Source: Bolinopsis microptera
Lineage: Eukaryota; Ctenophora; Tentaculata; Lobata; Bolinopsidae
Length of the DNA: 64,000 nt
Direction of reading: 5' to 3'
Assembly (NCBI RefSeq): GCF_026151205.1
Contig: NC_087075.1
Coordinates: forward strand, 9,773,303-9,837,302
The notes under the pieces were generated by a model. It did not search any database, was not told where the DNA came from, and saw nothing but the letters and a program-made list of their open reading frames with translations. Position 1 is the stretch's first letter. Each line of letters starts with the position of its first letter. The translations under genes were made by a program, and so were the position numbers. This document shows positions 48,528 through 61,100 of the stretch, piece after piece.

Positions 48528-49028
48528 CACGTGAATTTTTATAATTTAACCTTTTACTGGTAATATCATGGTGGGTGCCAGGCCAGCGCGTACCAGTTTA
48601 ACTTAAATATGATATTTGACGATATTTGACAAATATCGTCAAAAAACGTTCATAATATGTTTACTGAGAGTAAGAGTTCAAAAGATTAGAAAAAATTATG
48701 AACTTAAAGTAATAATTATCAAAATATCAAACATTCACCGAACCTGGAACATCAAAATCGGAAGTTTAACATGTATCCTACTTCAAATAGTGTTTAGATT
48801 CAAGAATAATAACTGCAATAATTTTCCTAATAATGTAATAACAACATCTCAGTGTATCCAATCAGTGACAAGTTTATAATATGTTGTACAGGTTTTACAT
48901 CACTAAATTAGTGTAGTTCACTTTAGGTAATGGTTTGGTTATTATCAAGTTTCATAATCTCTGCTCAAAGGTTACAACTAACACAATATAATAGTTGTAC
49001 TACTATAAGTCGGGTAGTCCATTGAAAA

Positions 49029-49140
49029 CGTGACGTCATCGCAACGCCACGTGACGTCATCACAACACCACGTGACTTCAACAGGTTAACAGTGGCAAGG
49101 ATCACGTGACGTCATTACTTCATCTTAATGACGTCATTGA
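49029..49140. promoter_or_regulatory. Cluster of CRE and E-box motifs at the end of the PTB-SH2 gene
   Basis: Four exact TGACGTCA sites occur within about 110 bp, two of them fused to an E-box as CACGTGACGTCA, and the last overlaps the region just after the stop codon of the PTB-SH2 gene (stop at 49,134-49,136 on the minus strand). Similar CACGTGA repeats lie at 49,545-49,570 in its last intron but one. Motifs are seen; an enhancer role is inference. Confidence 0.4.
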
Positions 49141-52100
49141 TGAGCAGGTAACAGGGTGGTAAATCCGGCGTTAGGTGGCTCGTCGTAGTCCGGATCTTCT
49201 TCATCGAAATCGCTGCTGTCTGGCTCGTCACCGTATAGAGGGTTATTGCGGTTCATTGACAGCTTGCAAATTAGTCCTGGAGAAAAAGAGGGTTATTGCG
49301 GTTCAATGATTGTAGAGAGGCCGTTAGTTATCAAGACTAGGTGGAGCTTAAATCATCAAGGAATTTAAATCAAAAATGTCCTTTCATATTAGCAGAGAAG
49401 AGAACAGGATATTAAGAAAATCAATAAAAAGGATAAAATTTAGTTCCACGCACCTTCTTTTTCATAGCAGTGATGATGTATCAAAGATGATAGGTCTGGA
49501 AACACTCGTCCGCCACCCTGATAACGTGATCTTACGTTAATCACGTGATCTTACGTTAATCACGTGACACACACCTGTACATGATGTACGACTAGTTATA
49601 CTAATTACGTGACACACATGACTAGTTATATTGGAGTAGAAGATCTGAATCTCTGTCGCACCAATCTGTGCCTCAGTTTGAACTATCAATTTTTCAACTA
49701 ATTAATTAATACAATGTGCTCATTAGTTACCTAATGAGTTTACTAATTAATTACCTGGAAGTAGTAGCCGTCAGTGTTCTGTGATATTAAGTAGTGGTAG
49801 GTACCGGAGGAGCCTCTACCCGGACCCCGTAGTGATAACGCGTAGCACCCTGACAATGAATTATAATTAATTAATTGATTAGTAATAGCTTATAATTAAC
49901 TGATCTAGTCAATTTAATAACATTCAAAATTATCTGCTGATTGGTAGTGCGCTGCAAAGAGAAATTATACTATCTAATAACCGTATATAGGGGGATAGGA
50001 ATGCAACCGAAAAAAAGCAGGAGGAAAAATTACAAATAATTGTGAATTACAGTCCCACCTTTGTGAGTCTGAGAATTACGGACGATGAAGGCGCCCTCAC
50101 ATTCCATACTGAGACATTCCAGAGCTATGTGCCTGAGAGATAGTAATGATTATCACTTAGATGAATAAATGAAAAAGGGCAAACACCGGCTGACCTCTTT
50201 AATATTGGAATATGTGAATATTACAAATTGCAACTCGCGAATATGCACTATGCAGATATTATGTTAACATATAAAAGTTTACCAACTAACCTAGGAATGC
50301 CAGCCTGGAACCACTCCTGTTCTTTCAGCTCCTGAGGGATGGTCATCTGGTCCTCGCAAATACGGCTGGGCCGCCTCAGTTGTTCCTGTTGAACCACTGC
50401 AGTGGAAACTGGGACGCAGCTGCCACTGCGCTGACATCGCCCCTTTCCTACTTGGTCCGGGTAGACTGAGAGGGGGAAGGGTTAAAATAAAGGGCAGGGA
50501 GACAGGACGAGGGGGAGGGGGCAGTGAGATTTTGTGCCCCATCCTTATTCGTTTAATTACATGCAAGGAAAGTAGCCCTAAAGTTTGCTTGAGCCAGTTC
50601 AAAAGTCAAAATGGTTTGGAATCTGTCCTGTGAAAATATCGACACAATACCGGTGCAATAATAATATTAGCGCAATACAATTTCAGCTAATAAAATTAAC
50701 AGTATTGTCAAGCAAACTGGAATAAGACTTACTAGGAGACGCGTCCTGTTCAGTATTTATATTAACAGGAGACACGTCGTGGAGCCAGTCTTTTATACGA
50801 GACTCTGGGTCCAGGTCCTGGAGGTGCTTTATATCTGCCTGGTACCTGAACACAAGATTTGGTTACTGATTATTGGTTAGTAGGTACCTGAACACATGAA
50901 GTTAGATTATAGTTGGTTGATGGTTACTGGTCCCGGTTACTTAATTCTGGGACATTTCTGGGACATTCTGGGACACTTTTAAATTACCATCGTGCGAAAG
51001 GAAGGGGGGTTAAATTAATGTTCGTACATTCTATCACTAAAGGTTTTGCTCAGAAGTTTACAAATATCAGATTATCTACAGATGGATACTGTTTGGTCGA
51101 TTAAACCAACTTCAATTTGAGATCTTGATATGCATTGGTTTAATGAAAACAAAATATTGGTCGCAGATAATGATTGAAGTTATTCACACAAAAGATAATT
51201 AACAAAAAGAGCAAATTTTCAAATTCAACCCCTTTTTAGTTTATCAAAAATAGCTAAGTAATTAGTAAAGTCCTTGAGCCCCTGCTGAAATGCAGAATGC
51301 TCTGTCTTGGATTAAATAATACAAAGTGGGGGGGGGGGGGGGGCAATGGCATAAAATGTAGACTTTTTCTATGGAGAAAATGGGAAAACCCTTGAGTAAT
51401 TCTCCATTTATGCCATTTTAATTTTATGCCATTGGCCCCCACAAAGTTCTCCAACCAACCATATTTCAATCACTGACTGAGTAAACCACACACTGACTGA
51501 GTAAATCACACACTGACTGAGTAAATCACACACGTCACACTGACTGAGTAAATCACACACTGACTGAGTAAATCACACACTGACTGAGTAAATCACACAC
51601 TGACTGAGTAAATCACACACTGACTGAGTAAATCGCACACTGGACTGAGTAAATCACACAGATGCTTTAGTCCTTGATACGGATAATGTGAAGGACGGTG
51701 GAGGTGTTGACGTGGTTCTGTTCATCTTCTGGACATTCAATGTTTGTTCAGTTGTCCAGTTCCTATAGTTAGGCATCCTACTGAAGTACAGGAAGGGATT
51801 GATGGCCGCATTCAGCAGACCACAGAAGAAATAAAAGACGATGTGGCTGTACCACCACAAAAATCTACTCTCAATCATGACGTCATCGACTTTAAATTGT
51901 GCAAACTGTCCGAGAAAGTAAGTCAGCTGCAGGATAAAACCAGGTAGATTACACATCAGAAACACGGCTGTAAAGATGGCGATTGTAACTGTAACTTGTA
52001 CAAACATGGCGTCTTCTTTTGCCTGGAAATTGTTCTTGGTTGTTCTCCGTGAATTCCTCTGGCTTCTCTTTGTTACAAGACGAAAAGTACCGTATGCAAA

Positions 52101-55100
52101 GCTGCTGAAGACCAGAACAGAAGAAAGAAGCAGCTCTGTTTGAACAGCCAAGGAGTACACATAATGTATGGGAACTCTCTCTCCTTTAGGGCGAATCTCG
52201 CACATGCTCACATCCTCTTTAAACTTCGTCTCAAACCAACCAGCAGACAAAACAACCACATCAACAAAACAGATGAAGGTCATGTAAGCAATGATAACCT
52301 TGATAACAACATCAGCTCTTATCTTTCGAAGTGGGAATGTCATGGCTATCGTTCTGGTGACACTCACTATCATAACCAAGAACATGGCGAGTTTCAGAAG
52401 AACAGTCATAGCCACAGTCCAGGTGGCACAGAACACGTTATCTTCGAATAACACGGGGGTACGGGAGTTGAAGAGGGATATAATGACAGGTATAGCGGTG
52501 ATACAGGAGCAGATATCTACCGCACAGATCATGGTGTACAGTTTGGGATGGATAGCTTTCTTCCTCTGCTGCCAGAAGTACACCAGAGAGGTAGAGTTAC
52601 CTATGAGGCCGATTAGAATGAGAAGGACCGTTAAGGAAGCTATGGCGAGGTCCGCTGTTTCACTATAAATCCCATTAGCTGAAAGCTTTTCTGGAGATAT
52701 GTTTGGCTTCCAGACTAGGTTTTGGGGTCCTTGCAGAGAAGATGTCGTGTCAGGAAGGGATGTTAAGGTGTGTAAGTCACGTGACATGGACGATGTAGTA
52801 GAAGACAGTGTCACGTGGTGCAGACCACGTGTTACAGAGTATGTATCATGTGGAGTTGTAGGGTTTATAGGCGAGAGTGGCGAGGTTGGAGGAAGGGGTG
52901 ACATGGTAAACCCAGGAGTCGATAGATTGGATGTTGGGAAGGTCGGGGGTGGTGCTGTTTTTCTTCTGTTAGTGAGGATTGTCATCTTGTCTCCAGTGGT
53001 CCGGCTTTAAAATAATTAATATTTAACGTTATTTGTTTACAGACGGTGTCATTGTTAGTTTTAATGTAGAGGAGGCATTAGATACGAAATAGGTCAAGAA
53101 TTAAACTGATAATCAGAGGGCAATTTTTATCCCAATGTCAAAGAAGTTTCGTCAATTATTTAAATATATTAGGGCAAACAAAATCAGCTCATTCGAAGAG
53201 ACAACAATCGCAAGGAAAACAAATGGATCAACCAGAATTGCAAAACAACACACAACCATCAATTAGAACGTGACCATGAAACATACAAAACACAATATAA
53301 AACAAATGGTCCGATTACGTGGAGGCTTGAAGTACTCTCTTTTAAAGAAATGCAGTTAATTTTCTCCTCAAACACATCTTTTGTTGTGCAGTCTGCTGTT
53401 CGGATATTGGGCTTTTCACTGTGGAAGATGCGTGCGCCCAGGGCTCCTTAAAACGATCTCGGAAATTGATTTCAACAAAGCCATGGTTGAATTTATCTGC
53501 GACATGATGCACCGACAGTTTCTCAAAAATTTAAGATCGATTCAATTGAATATTCAGGCTGCGATGAAATGACAAAACTGTTCGATTGAGATGCAATTAT
53601 GAGGCTGACACTACTGCAGACATCGATCTGACATTTATAATTCTATTCATTAAAACGAGCCCACATCGAAGGTTACCAATGAAATTGACAAAATATTAAA
53701 CCTGGTGCCTTTGGTCACCAGATCATCAGGATTTTGATACATTGAATATCATTAGGGCATAATATATAATTAATTAAAAATATAATTTTTGCTGCTAATA
53801 ACATGGTTCCTTAAAAGAATTGAGAAACGCAGTGAGATTCAGGTTGTTTTGATTAAATAACTTGAGCTCACAATCATGCAATACCACTTTTTAACCAAAA
53901 TTATAATAATTCACTTGCAAATTATTAAATTAAAACATCATCTTCCTAAGCGTACGAGTACATCTGTGATCTTGCTAAGAGAAATCTGAAGCTAAAGTTT
54001 AAAAACTTCCCAGACCTAGTACATACGTCCTAAAGAAAGCAATACCCCAAATCGCACAAAGTTTCAGCGTCAATATTCCCAGTTCGAACGCAGTGCTTAG
54101 ACATAATATACTGTTAATATCCATACAATAATTCAATATTCTATAAAAGGCTACTATTAGCAAAATGCTCAAACAGTGTCACAGCAGCTTCTATGCTGAT
54201 TTTACTTCAACTGAAGAGTGGTAAGTTGAAAGACGAGAGTGGTTTAGAGTGATTTCTGTTGTTGACTTTGCTGAGAACAGAGCAGATTCTCCTTTAATCA
54301 AGTTTGGGATGGCCACCGTTTTCTCTGTGGTCCATATCCTGTAGTTAGGCATCCGGGAGAAGTACAAACAGGGGTTAATCGCAGCATTGAGCAGCCCCAT
54401 AAAGAATTGGAAGATGAGGTGACCATACCACTTCATAAACCTGTTCTTTAAAAACACATCATTGATTTTGTTTTCAAATTGTGCAACAAAATACGCTAGC
54501 TGTAAAATAAAACAAGGCAGGTTACACACGAGAAACACAGCGGTGAAGATGGCAATTGTTATTGAAACATTAAGGAACATCTCATCAACTCCGGACCCCT
54601 GATCGGAGTCACCTCTCCGTGTTATTGCCTCCCTCCTCCTAGCCATCAGACGGAAAGTACCCAACACAAAGCTGAAGAAGATAACAACAGAGGAGAGTAG
54701 AAGCCCAGCCTGCACAAATATAGAATACATGTAATGCACAACGGAGCTCTTCTCTGTGACGTGTATTTCACACATTGCTTCTTTCTCATTGTACCGGGCG
54801 TGAAGTCCAACACCGGTTACCAACACTGTGATATCTACCAGTATGACGATGATTATAAAGCCGATGATGAACTTGACGACAACTCTGAACCTTATGATGT
54901 GGTGTGGAAATATAATAGCAATCATCCTGGTCATACTCACCACCATCACCAGGAACACGGCCAGCTTGAACAGTGTCGTCATCATGATAGTCCAGACGGT
55001 ACAGAAGACAGTACTCTCGAATAACATGGCATGTCGGGATTTTAGCAGGGATATAATAACAGGGATGGTAGCGAGGCAGCAGCTGATATCCACACAGCAT

Positions 55101-58100
55101 ATCATGGTGTAGAGTTTAGGGTGGATTGCTCTCTTTCGGAGCTGCCAGAAGTAGATAAAAGAGGAGCTGTTACCCAGGATACCAAATATGGTGAGGATAA
55201 CCAGGGTGGTGGCTATGAGGATGTCTGCTGTTCCATTGAAGGTGTCTGGTTGTGGTGAAGATAGTTGGTCTGAGAGGAGGGGGGAGAAGGTGGGACGCAA
55301 CCACACTAAGTCGTTTGGTTGTGGTGACGTTGTTAAAGCCATCTTTTCGTATGTAGAAAGGAGCTGGAATTTTGGATTTAGTCACGAAATTGCGGGCAGA
55401 ATGTATCAACAAAAGTAAACAAATTTATTAGCAGTGATTCAACGGAAAATTTCTGAAAAGGAAATTTTGGAAGGAAACTTGAATGTAATTGTATACATAC
55501 ACAGAGCGAGGATGCTTACTTAGAATATCGATACATTTACAACAAACTAAAATAACCTCATGAGGTGCCTAATGATGTAAATAAAGGGTATAAAGAAATT
55601 ATATTTGTTCAGAACGATACTCAAGCTTATCAACATTGTGTATTGTATTATTTGTATTTGCTTGTAATTTAGCAACTATTCATGCGATGTGGAGTTGTAA
55701 TTTAACTTGACTAAAAAAGAGCAACTGAAGAGGAATAAAAGTGAAAGTTTTGAACTAAAGCATTTATGTTGAAAATGGCAATAAAATCAGCGAACATTGA
55801 CGGGATCGTAACACAATCCCTTCATTCAGGTGGTGAAACTAATTTACTCACTAAAACCATCGGTCTACGCTCCAAGTACAACAAACAAACAAAGCATGAA
55901 TAGTGAATACACGGAAATATCTCGCAAAGAACAGAAATACCCAAGAAAATCTTGCATAATTATATCATAAAATGGACTGCAAATTCCTTTGTTCAGTGAT
56001 GTGACGATATGAAGGGAAATCAAGTGTAGATCTAGATAGTCAGACTGCCTGTACAATCGTTCCTTCAGATTATCATTCCTTCAAATAAAAATAGATAACC
56101 TTTGTAGTTCATAGGACGAGTTTCAATGGAGTTTGGTATTTTGCAATTATTGCTTGAGCTTTATGAAGTGTGTGATTGTTATTTAGCAATTTCAAGAACA
56201 AAGCCACCATGTTAATTTCACAATACGTGGGAATGTCAATTTTCAATCTGAAAGAATGCTAAGTATTCAATGTGATGATTTCAAACCTTTTCTAAAAGTT
56301 GTACGAAATGCAATGCAACAATAATTAAAATCTAATCACTATGTAGTTTGCCTTAAATAAAAACTTTAAATTATATGTTTTTATATCCTCCGCCAAACTA
56401 CATGTTCAGCATCAGCCTAATGTAGATTGTTAATATTGATCGCAGAATTTGTTGATGTTAAAAATCCAAAATATCTCATAGTAAGGATAACCAACAAATT
56501 CTTCCAAGTTATCGTTAATTCAAGGGAGAATCAGCAATACAAACGTTTCACCGAGACCACCCACCTTACATGACAGAATGAATCTACAATCTACTTATAC
56601 AACTTTAGAAGTTACAACTAATAGAAACTAACTAAATCCAAAATAAACTGCAATGATAATTGGGGGACGGTAACTGTTTCCTGTCCCCAAATACAAAAAA
56701 AAAGCTATTACCTGCTATTACAAGCTATTACCTGTCATGGTTTGAGAAAGCAGGGGACTTGGCACTGTTCCTTGATAACTGCTCCCCCGACTTCAACCCT
56801 TCTAACCGTAACCCATGGTTACCGTTACCCAGTGGAGTAGCGTTACCATGGTGGTTGTTACCATGGTTACCATGGTTACCACCGTTACATGTGGTTATCT
56901 TGTTTCTCTGGCAGTTCCCATTTGGTTGTTGTTGTCGAGGTGTGTTCTGGCAGACGTTGGATCGTTTGCGGAGGATTGCAGCGCTGATGGAGGTGAGGTC
57001 GGAGTTAGGGGAATGGAGGGATATTAGAGCACATTAAAGAGGGGCTGCTCGGAAAAACCAGAAAATACGGGTAATCTAAGGAAACGGGAAATTGAGAAAA
57101 CCCGAAAAACGAAGTTATGAAAAACAGTTTCTATAAAGAATCTTGGGTACTGTAATAAATCGTAAAAAACTTTATGTAGAAACTAAAATCAATCTAATTT
57201 GAATACATCTTATTTATCTATAACCAGCTACTACGATGAAAAATCTTACTAAACTATAACTAAAATGAAACTACAAAAAGTTGAATCAGTACCTGTCGCT
57301 GGTACCGGTACTACTACTACTATTAGTGTGCTGTGAAGTAGTATCACATTTAGTCCTGCGTTTCAGGGTCCTCTTACAGTACGCTAGTCTAAACGCGTTA
57401 CCCAACGTTGTGTTTATCTCACTAGCCTGGGGGTATTTATAGGTTAATTATTAATTAATTAATATTATTTACAGGTTAATTATTAATTAATTAATATTAT
57501 TTACAGATTAATTATTAATTATTTAATACTATTTACAGGTTATTAATATTAATATTTAAATTACGTACAACGATTCAGATCAGCCTAAAATGTTTTCTTT
57601 TTGGAGCATTTTGGGGGAAGTTCTGGGGAGTTGAAAGGGCCGAGATTGAGCAACCCTAAATCTCGAACTAGCTTTAATTGGATCTAGCTTAGTTACTGAA
57701 TTTTTCCGCTCACGTCGGGAGTTAAGAGGTTTAGCAGCAGGCTTTATGTATTATGTAACGGTTGATAGTCAGGTGGGGAGGGGGCCAATGGCATAAAAAT
57801 TTAAAATAGTATAAAATGGAGACTTTTTCTATGGAGAAAAAGTACCATAGCCCATTTTATACCATTGCCCCCCCCCCCCCCGCCCCCCCCCCCCCCCCCC
57901 CCGTCAGGTGCAGCAACAGGAAACATCTTCGCAGTTTTGAAGCTCAATCCTTGAGTTTGTTTCAATACCTCAATAGGAAGTTAAGAAAATGTGTATATTG
58001 AACTATTCTTACACGCCGACCACTAACTATTATTATATACGTGTTTTTAATATCACTACATCGTTTTCGTAAAATATCTAAATACTTCGACTGTAACTTC

Positions 58101-61100
58101 CGTGTGGTTTGGATACTGTAACATTTCTAAACGTTATCTAAAAATACACAAATAAAACAAGTTTGTGGTCTGGTCCTACCTAGTCCCGATCAGTTCACAA
58201 ATGACAAAAGTATAATAATATCCGTCTCATAATAAAACTCATCCAGAATTCATAATATAAATATCAAATAAATCTTTTAAGCAGTTCTTAGTGGTCAGTG
58301 GAATTTCATATAATGAATTGAGCACATTATCGAGCATGTAAAGACACGCGTAACACATGTATTTCCAACAGTTTATACATTGTATACACTGGCAGCTGAA
58401 GTAAGCCGGGTAAGCAAAGAATAGTTTCTCTTGCGACCACAATATGTTAATGTTTCCTAGATTGTGCCACGAGCGGGGAGGCTTTACACGTGCGGGGAGG
58501 CTTTGCACGTGTGGGGAGGCTATGCATCTCCACAGAAGTTGACTACTTGGGAAGTTACCAACTTTTGATTTTCAAGACCGGTCCTAGTTTGTTTTTTTTT
58601 CCTAGTGGCTTATTTGTTGTTTTTTTTTAAAAGTACGATTTGATATGTAGAGTATTTTTGAAATCGGTAAACCTTTGCACTACTTACATACTACACTATA
58701 ACTGCACTACATTATCTACATTACAACCGGAGCGGTTAAGACTAATTTCTAAGTAAAAACTTGATACATTACTAGAGTAGTATTAAACTTGTTACATTAC
58801 TAGAGTAGTTTTACAAAGATACCTTCTTACTTCTTCATGCAGTTGCTTTTTTGTCGCTTAATAGCCTTTACAAAACTTTGTGTTGCAGAACAGGTGATGA
58901 TCACCTGAGGTGATCTATCCCGGGCGAATCTACCTATCGCTGCCATAACAAAAACAACATTTCTTTCTGTAGTGTGGCTTTTGTATTGACTATCTTTGTT
59001 ATCTTAACTTGCTTATTTTATAACGCAGTGGTATAACTTACACCACTAGTTGTTCTGGCAATAACTTAGAATTGCAGTCAGTTTTGTTGTGGGTAAAACT
59101 GTGCAGTAAATTTAACTTTTGTACAAAATTTGTTGACCCTTCATCCATCAATTAAATCAAAGTTTCTGTGAAATCTGTCATTGGTCACAATTTGTAATTT
59201 TCAAAGGAAAGGAAATTTCACAATGTTTTAATAACAGACTAAACCATGTCAGGATGATAAAATACATCGTCTCCCCGGACGCTTTCTCCTTAAACCAGCT
59301 CCTCACGGAACACACCACAACATTCTACTCACTTCTCCTCCCCTGTCTCCTGGCACCATGTCTCCTCATAGGTACTCCTTCCAACCTCCTCGCTCTAAAC
59401 CACTTCCTAACCTCCAACAGAGAGACCCTATCAGAGCAAGTGTGTGCGTGTATGTCTGTGTTAGGTGCTATGGTCTGTGTGGCTCAGATTCCCCTGTTGG
59501 AGAGTCTGGTGACTGAATGTGGAGGAGGCGGAGGAGGCGGAGGAGGAGGGGTGGATAGAAGGGTTGTGTTAGCAGTGGAGGACTGGCTGGAAATACTGCA
59601 GAGAACCCTGATATTCTGTGGTTTGGTTCTGAGTGGGAGTAAAGCACTGAGGATACTGGTACCTAGGTGGAGGATGACGGGGGACCACTCGGGAGTGTTG
59701 TTAATATTGTATTGTATGAAGTTGTTTGGGGAGTTGGAGACAAGGAAGGGAGGTGGGGTGAACTCTGCCAGGAACCCTATGAGAGTGGATCTGTGTGGAG
59801 AAGAGGGAGGGACGGGGATGTTGCAGGGGTGGAGCAAGTGGTTTTATTGTTTAGATGCTGTGGTGATCCCTTTGCTGATGATGTTCTGTATAATTGTTAT
59901 CGTTTCTAATCGGTATTTCAGATCAATTACCAGTAGTAGTGCGATTATAGTTATCATTAGTTCTACACTTTTTATCAGTAGTCTTCCAAACTTAGTTTTT
60001 GGTTTTCAGATCACTGTAACCGAGATTGGTATCATGGATGTCGCTTCCATTGACTGTATTCGTATTTTTAATCGCATCAGTTTAGTTATGATAGTAACAT
60101 TTAATGCCGTCGTGTTTTTATGGAAGAAGAAGTCTTTACAAAATTGTGAATTGAGAACCGGTAAAGGATTGAGACCTAGTTTTCTGTAAGAAATCTTATT
60201 ATTCAGATTAGTTGTACCTTTTGCTCGTACTGTTTAAAAATAGCTTATTTAAAAATAGTATATTAAATTTTTGGCACATATTAATTGATATTTTGCTTTT
60301 TATCTGTGATTTTAAAGATTATTAATATTGAATATTATCAAAGCCGGGTTTGAATGACTGCGCTTATAACTCATAACAACTAATTTTCAATTCTGAACAC
60401 ATAAAATGGTTATAGAATTATCATGATAGTAAATTTGAATAACAAAGGTAAAAGATTTAAGTACAATACAAACCTCTTTGGGATTATCGAATATAAAAGC
60501 ATGGCAATAGGTCTGCGAGTTGACACCCTCAGGGTCTTTGGCAGCGAATGCTAGGAGTCCATCTTTAGGTTCGGCCACAGAGTATGATATCCTCGAGAGG
60601 GCGTGAGCCATTAATACGCACTGAAGAGATATAGAAGTTTATACGCACTGTGGTAAATTACAAGTTAACACACATACTAAGGGGAAAAATAAGTAAGCCG
60701 GAATAAGTCAGTTTGTTAGGTTGGAAAAAAATATCTTTATTAAAAATTTGAATTTGTCGTAGTAGTAATTTTGGTCAGCCATACCCACAGGCCACAATCC
60801 ACATGGGACGAATTGATCGTAAAGCACGCTTGCGGGCAAGAAAACATACAAAAATTACGCGCGTGCGCGCGTTCTTATTTACCATAAATGTTTCCGCGCG
60901 CTACTGAAAGAACACGGCGATTTCACATGCTAGGAAACAATCGAGCAAGGTCGTCATCTTTAGCGAAGTTAAGACATGCATTCAAACTTCGCAGATTTAC
61001 TGAGCCAGCCGAATTACTATCGCTAAACAGTTCAGTATTTTTACGCATTGCTTAGCATATTAAGCCGCAGGAGCACTTTTTTGAGCGGTCAATCCGGATG

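Larger units (their letters stand above)
47073..49133. other. Intergenic spacer between convergent EED and PTB-SH2 genes
   Basis: Two kilobases between two genes that point at each other. The EED 3' UTR should lie in the first part; a repeat-family-A copy, a 19-bp minisatellite and a cluster of CRE/E-box motifs follow (listed separately). Apart from these I see only AT-rich sequence. Confidence 0.5.

Noticed and set aside
48223-48563. Several overlapping Cys/Leu-rich and Gln/Cys-rich frames on both strands
   Set aside because: All come from a 19-bp minisatellite without stops; six-frame openness is a repeat effect.
51744-53010. Plus-strand frames opposite the GPCR genes (also 54,734-55,418)
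   Set aside because: They are antisense shadows of the receptor coding sequence, without own motifs or initiation context.
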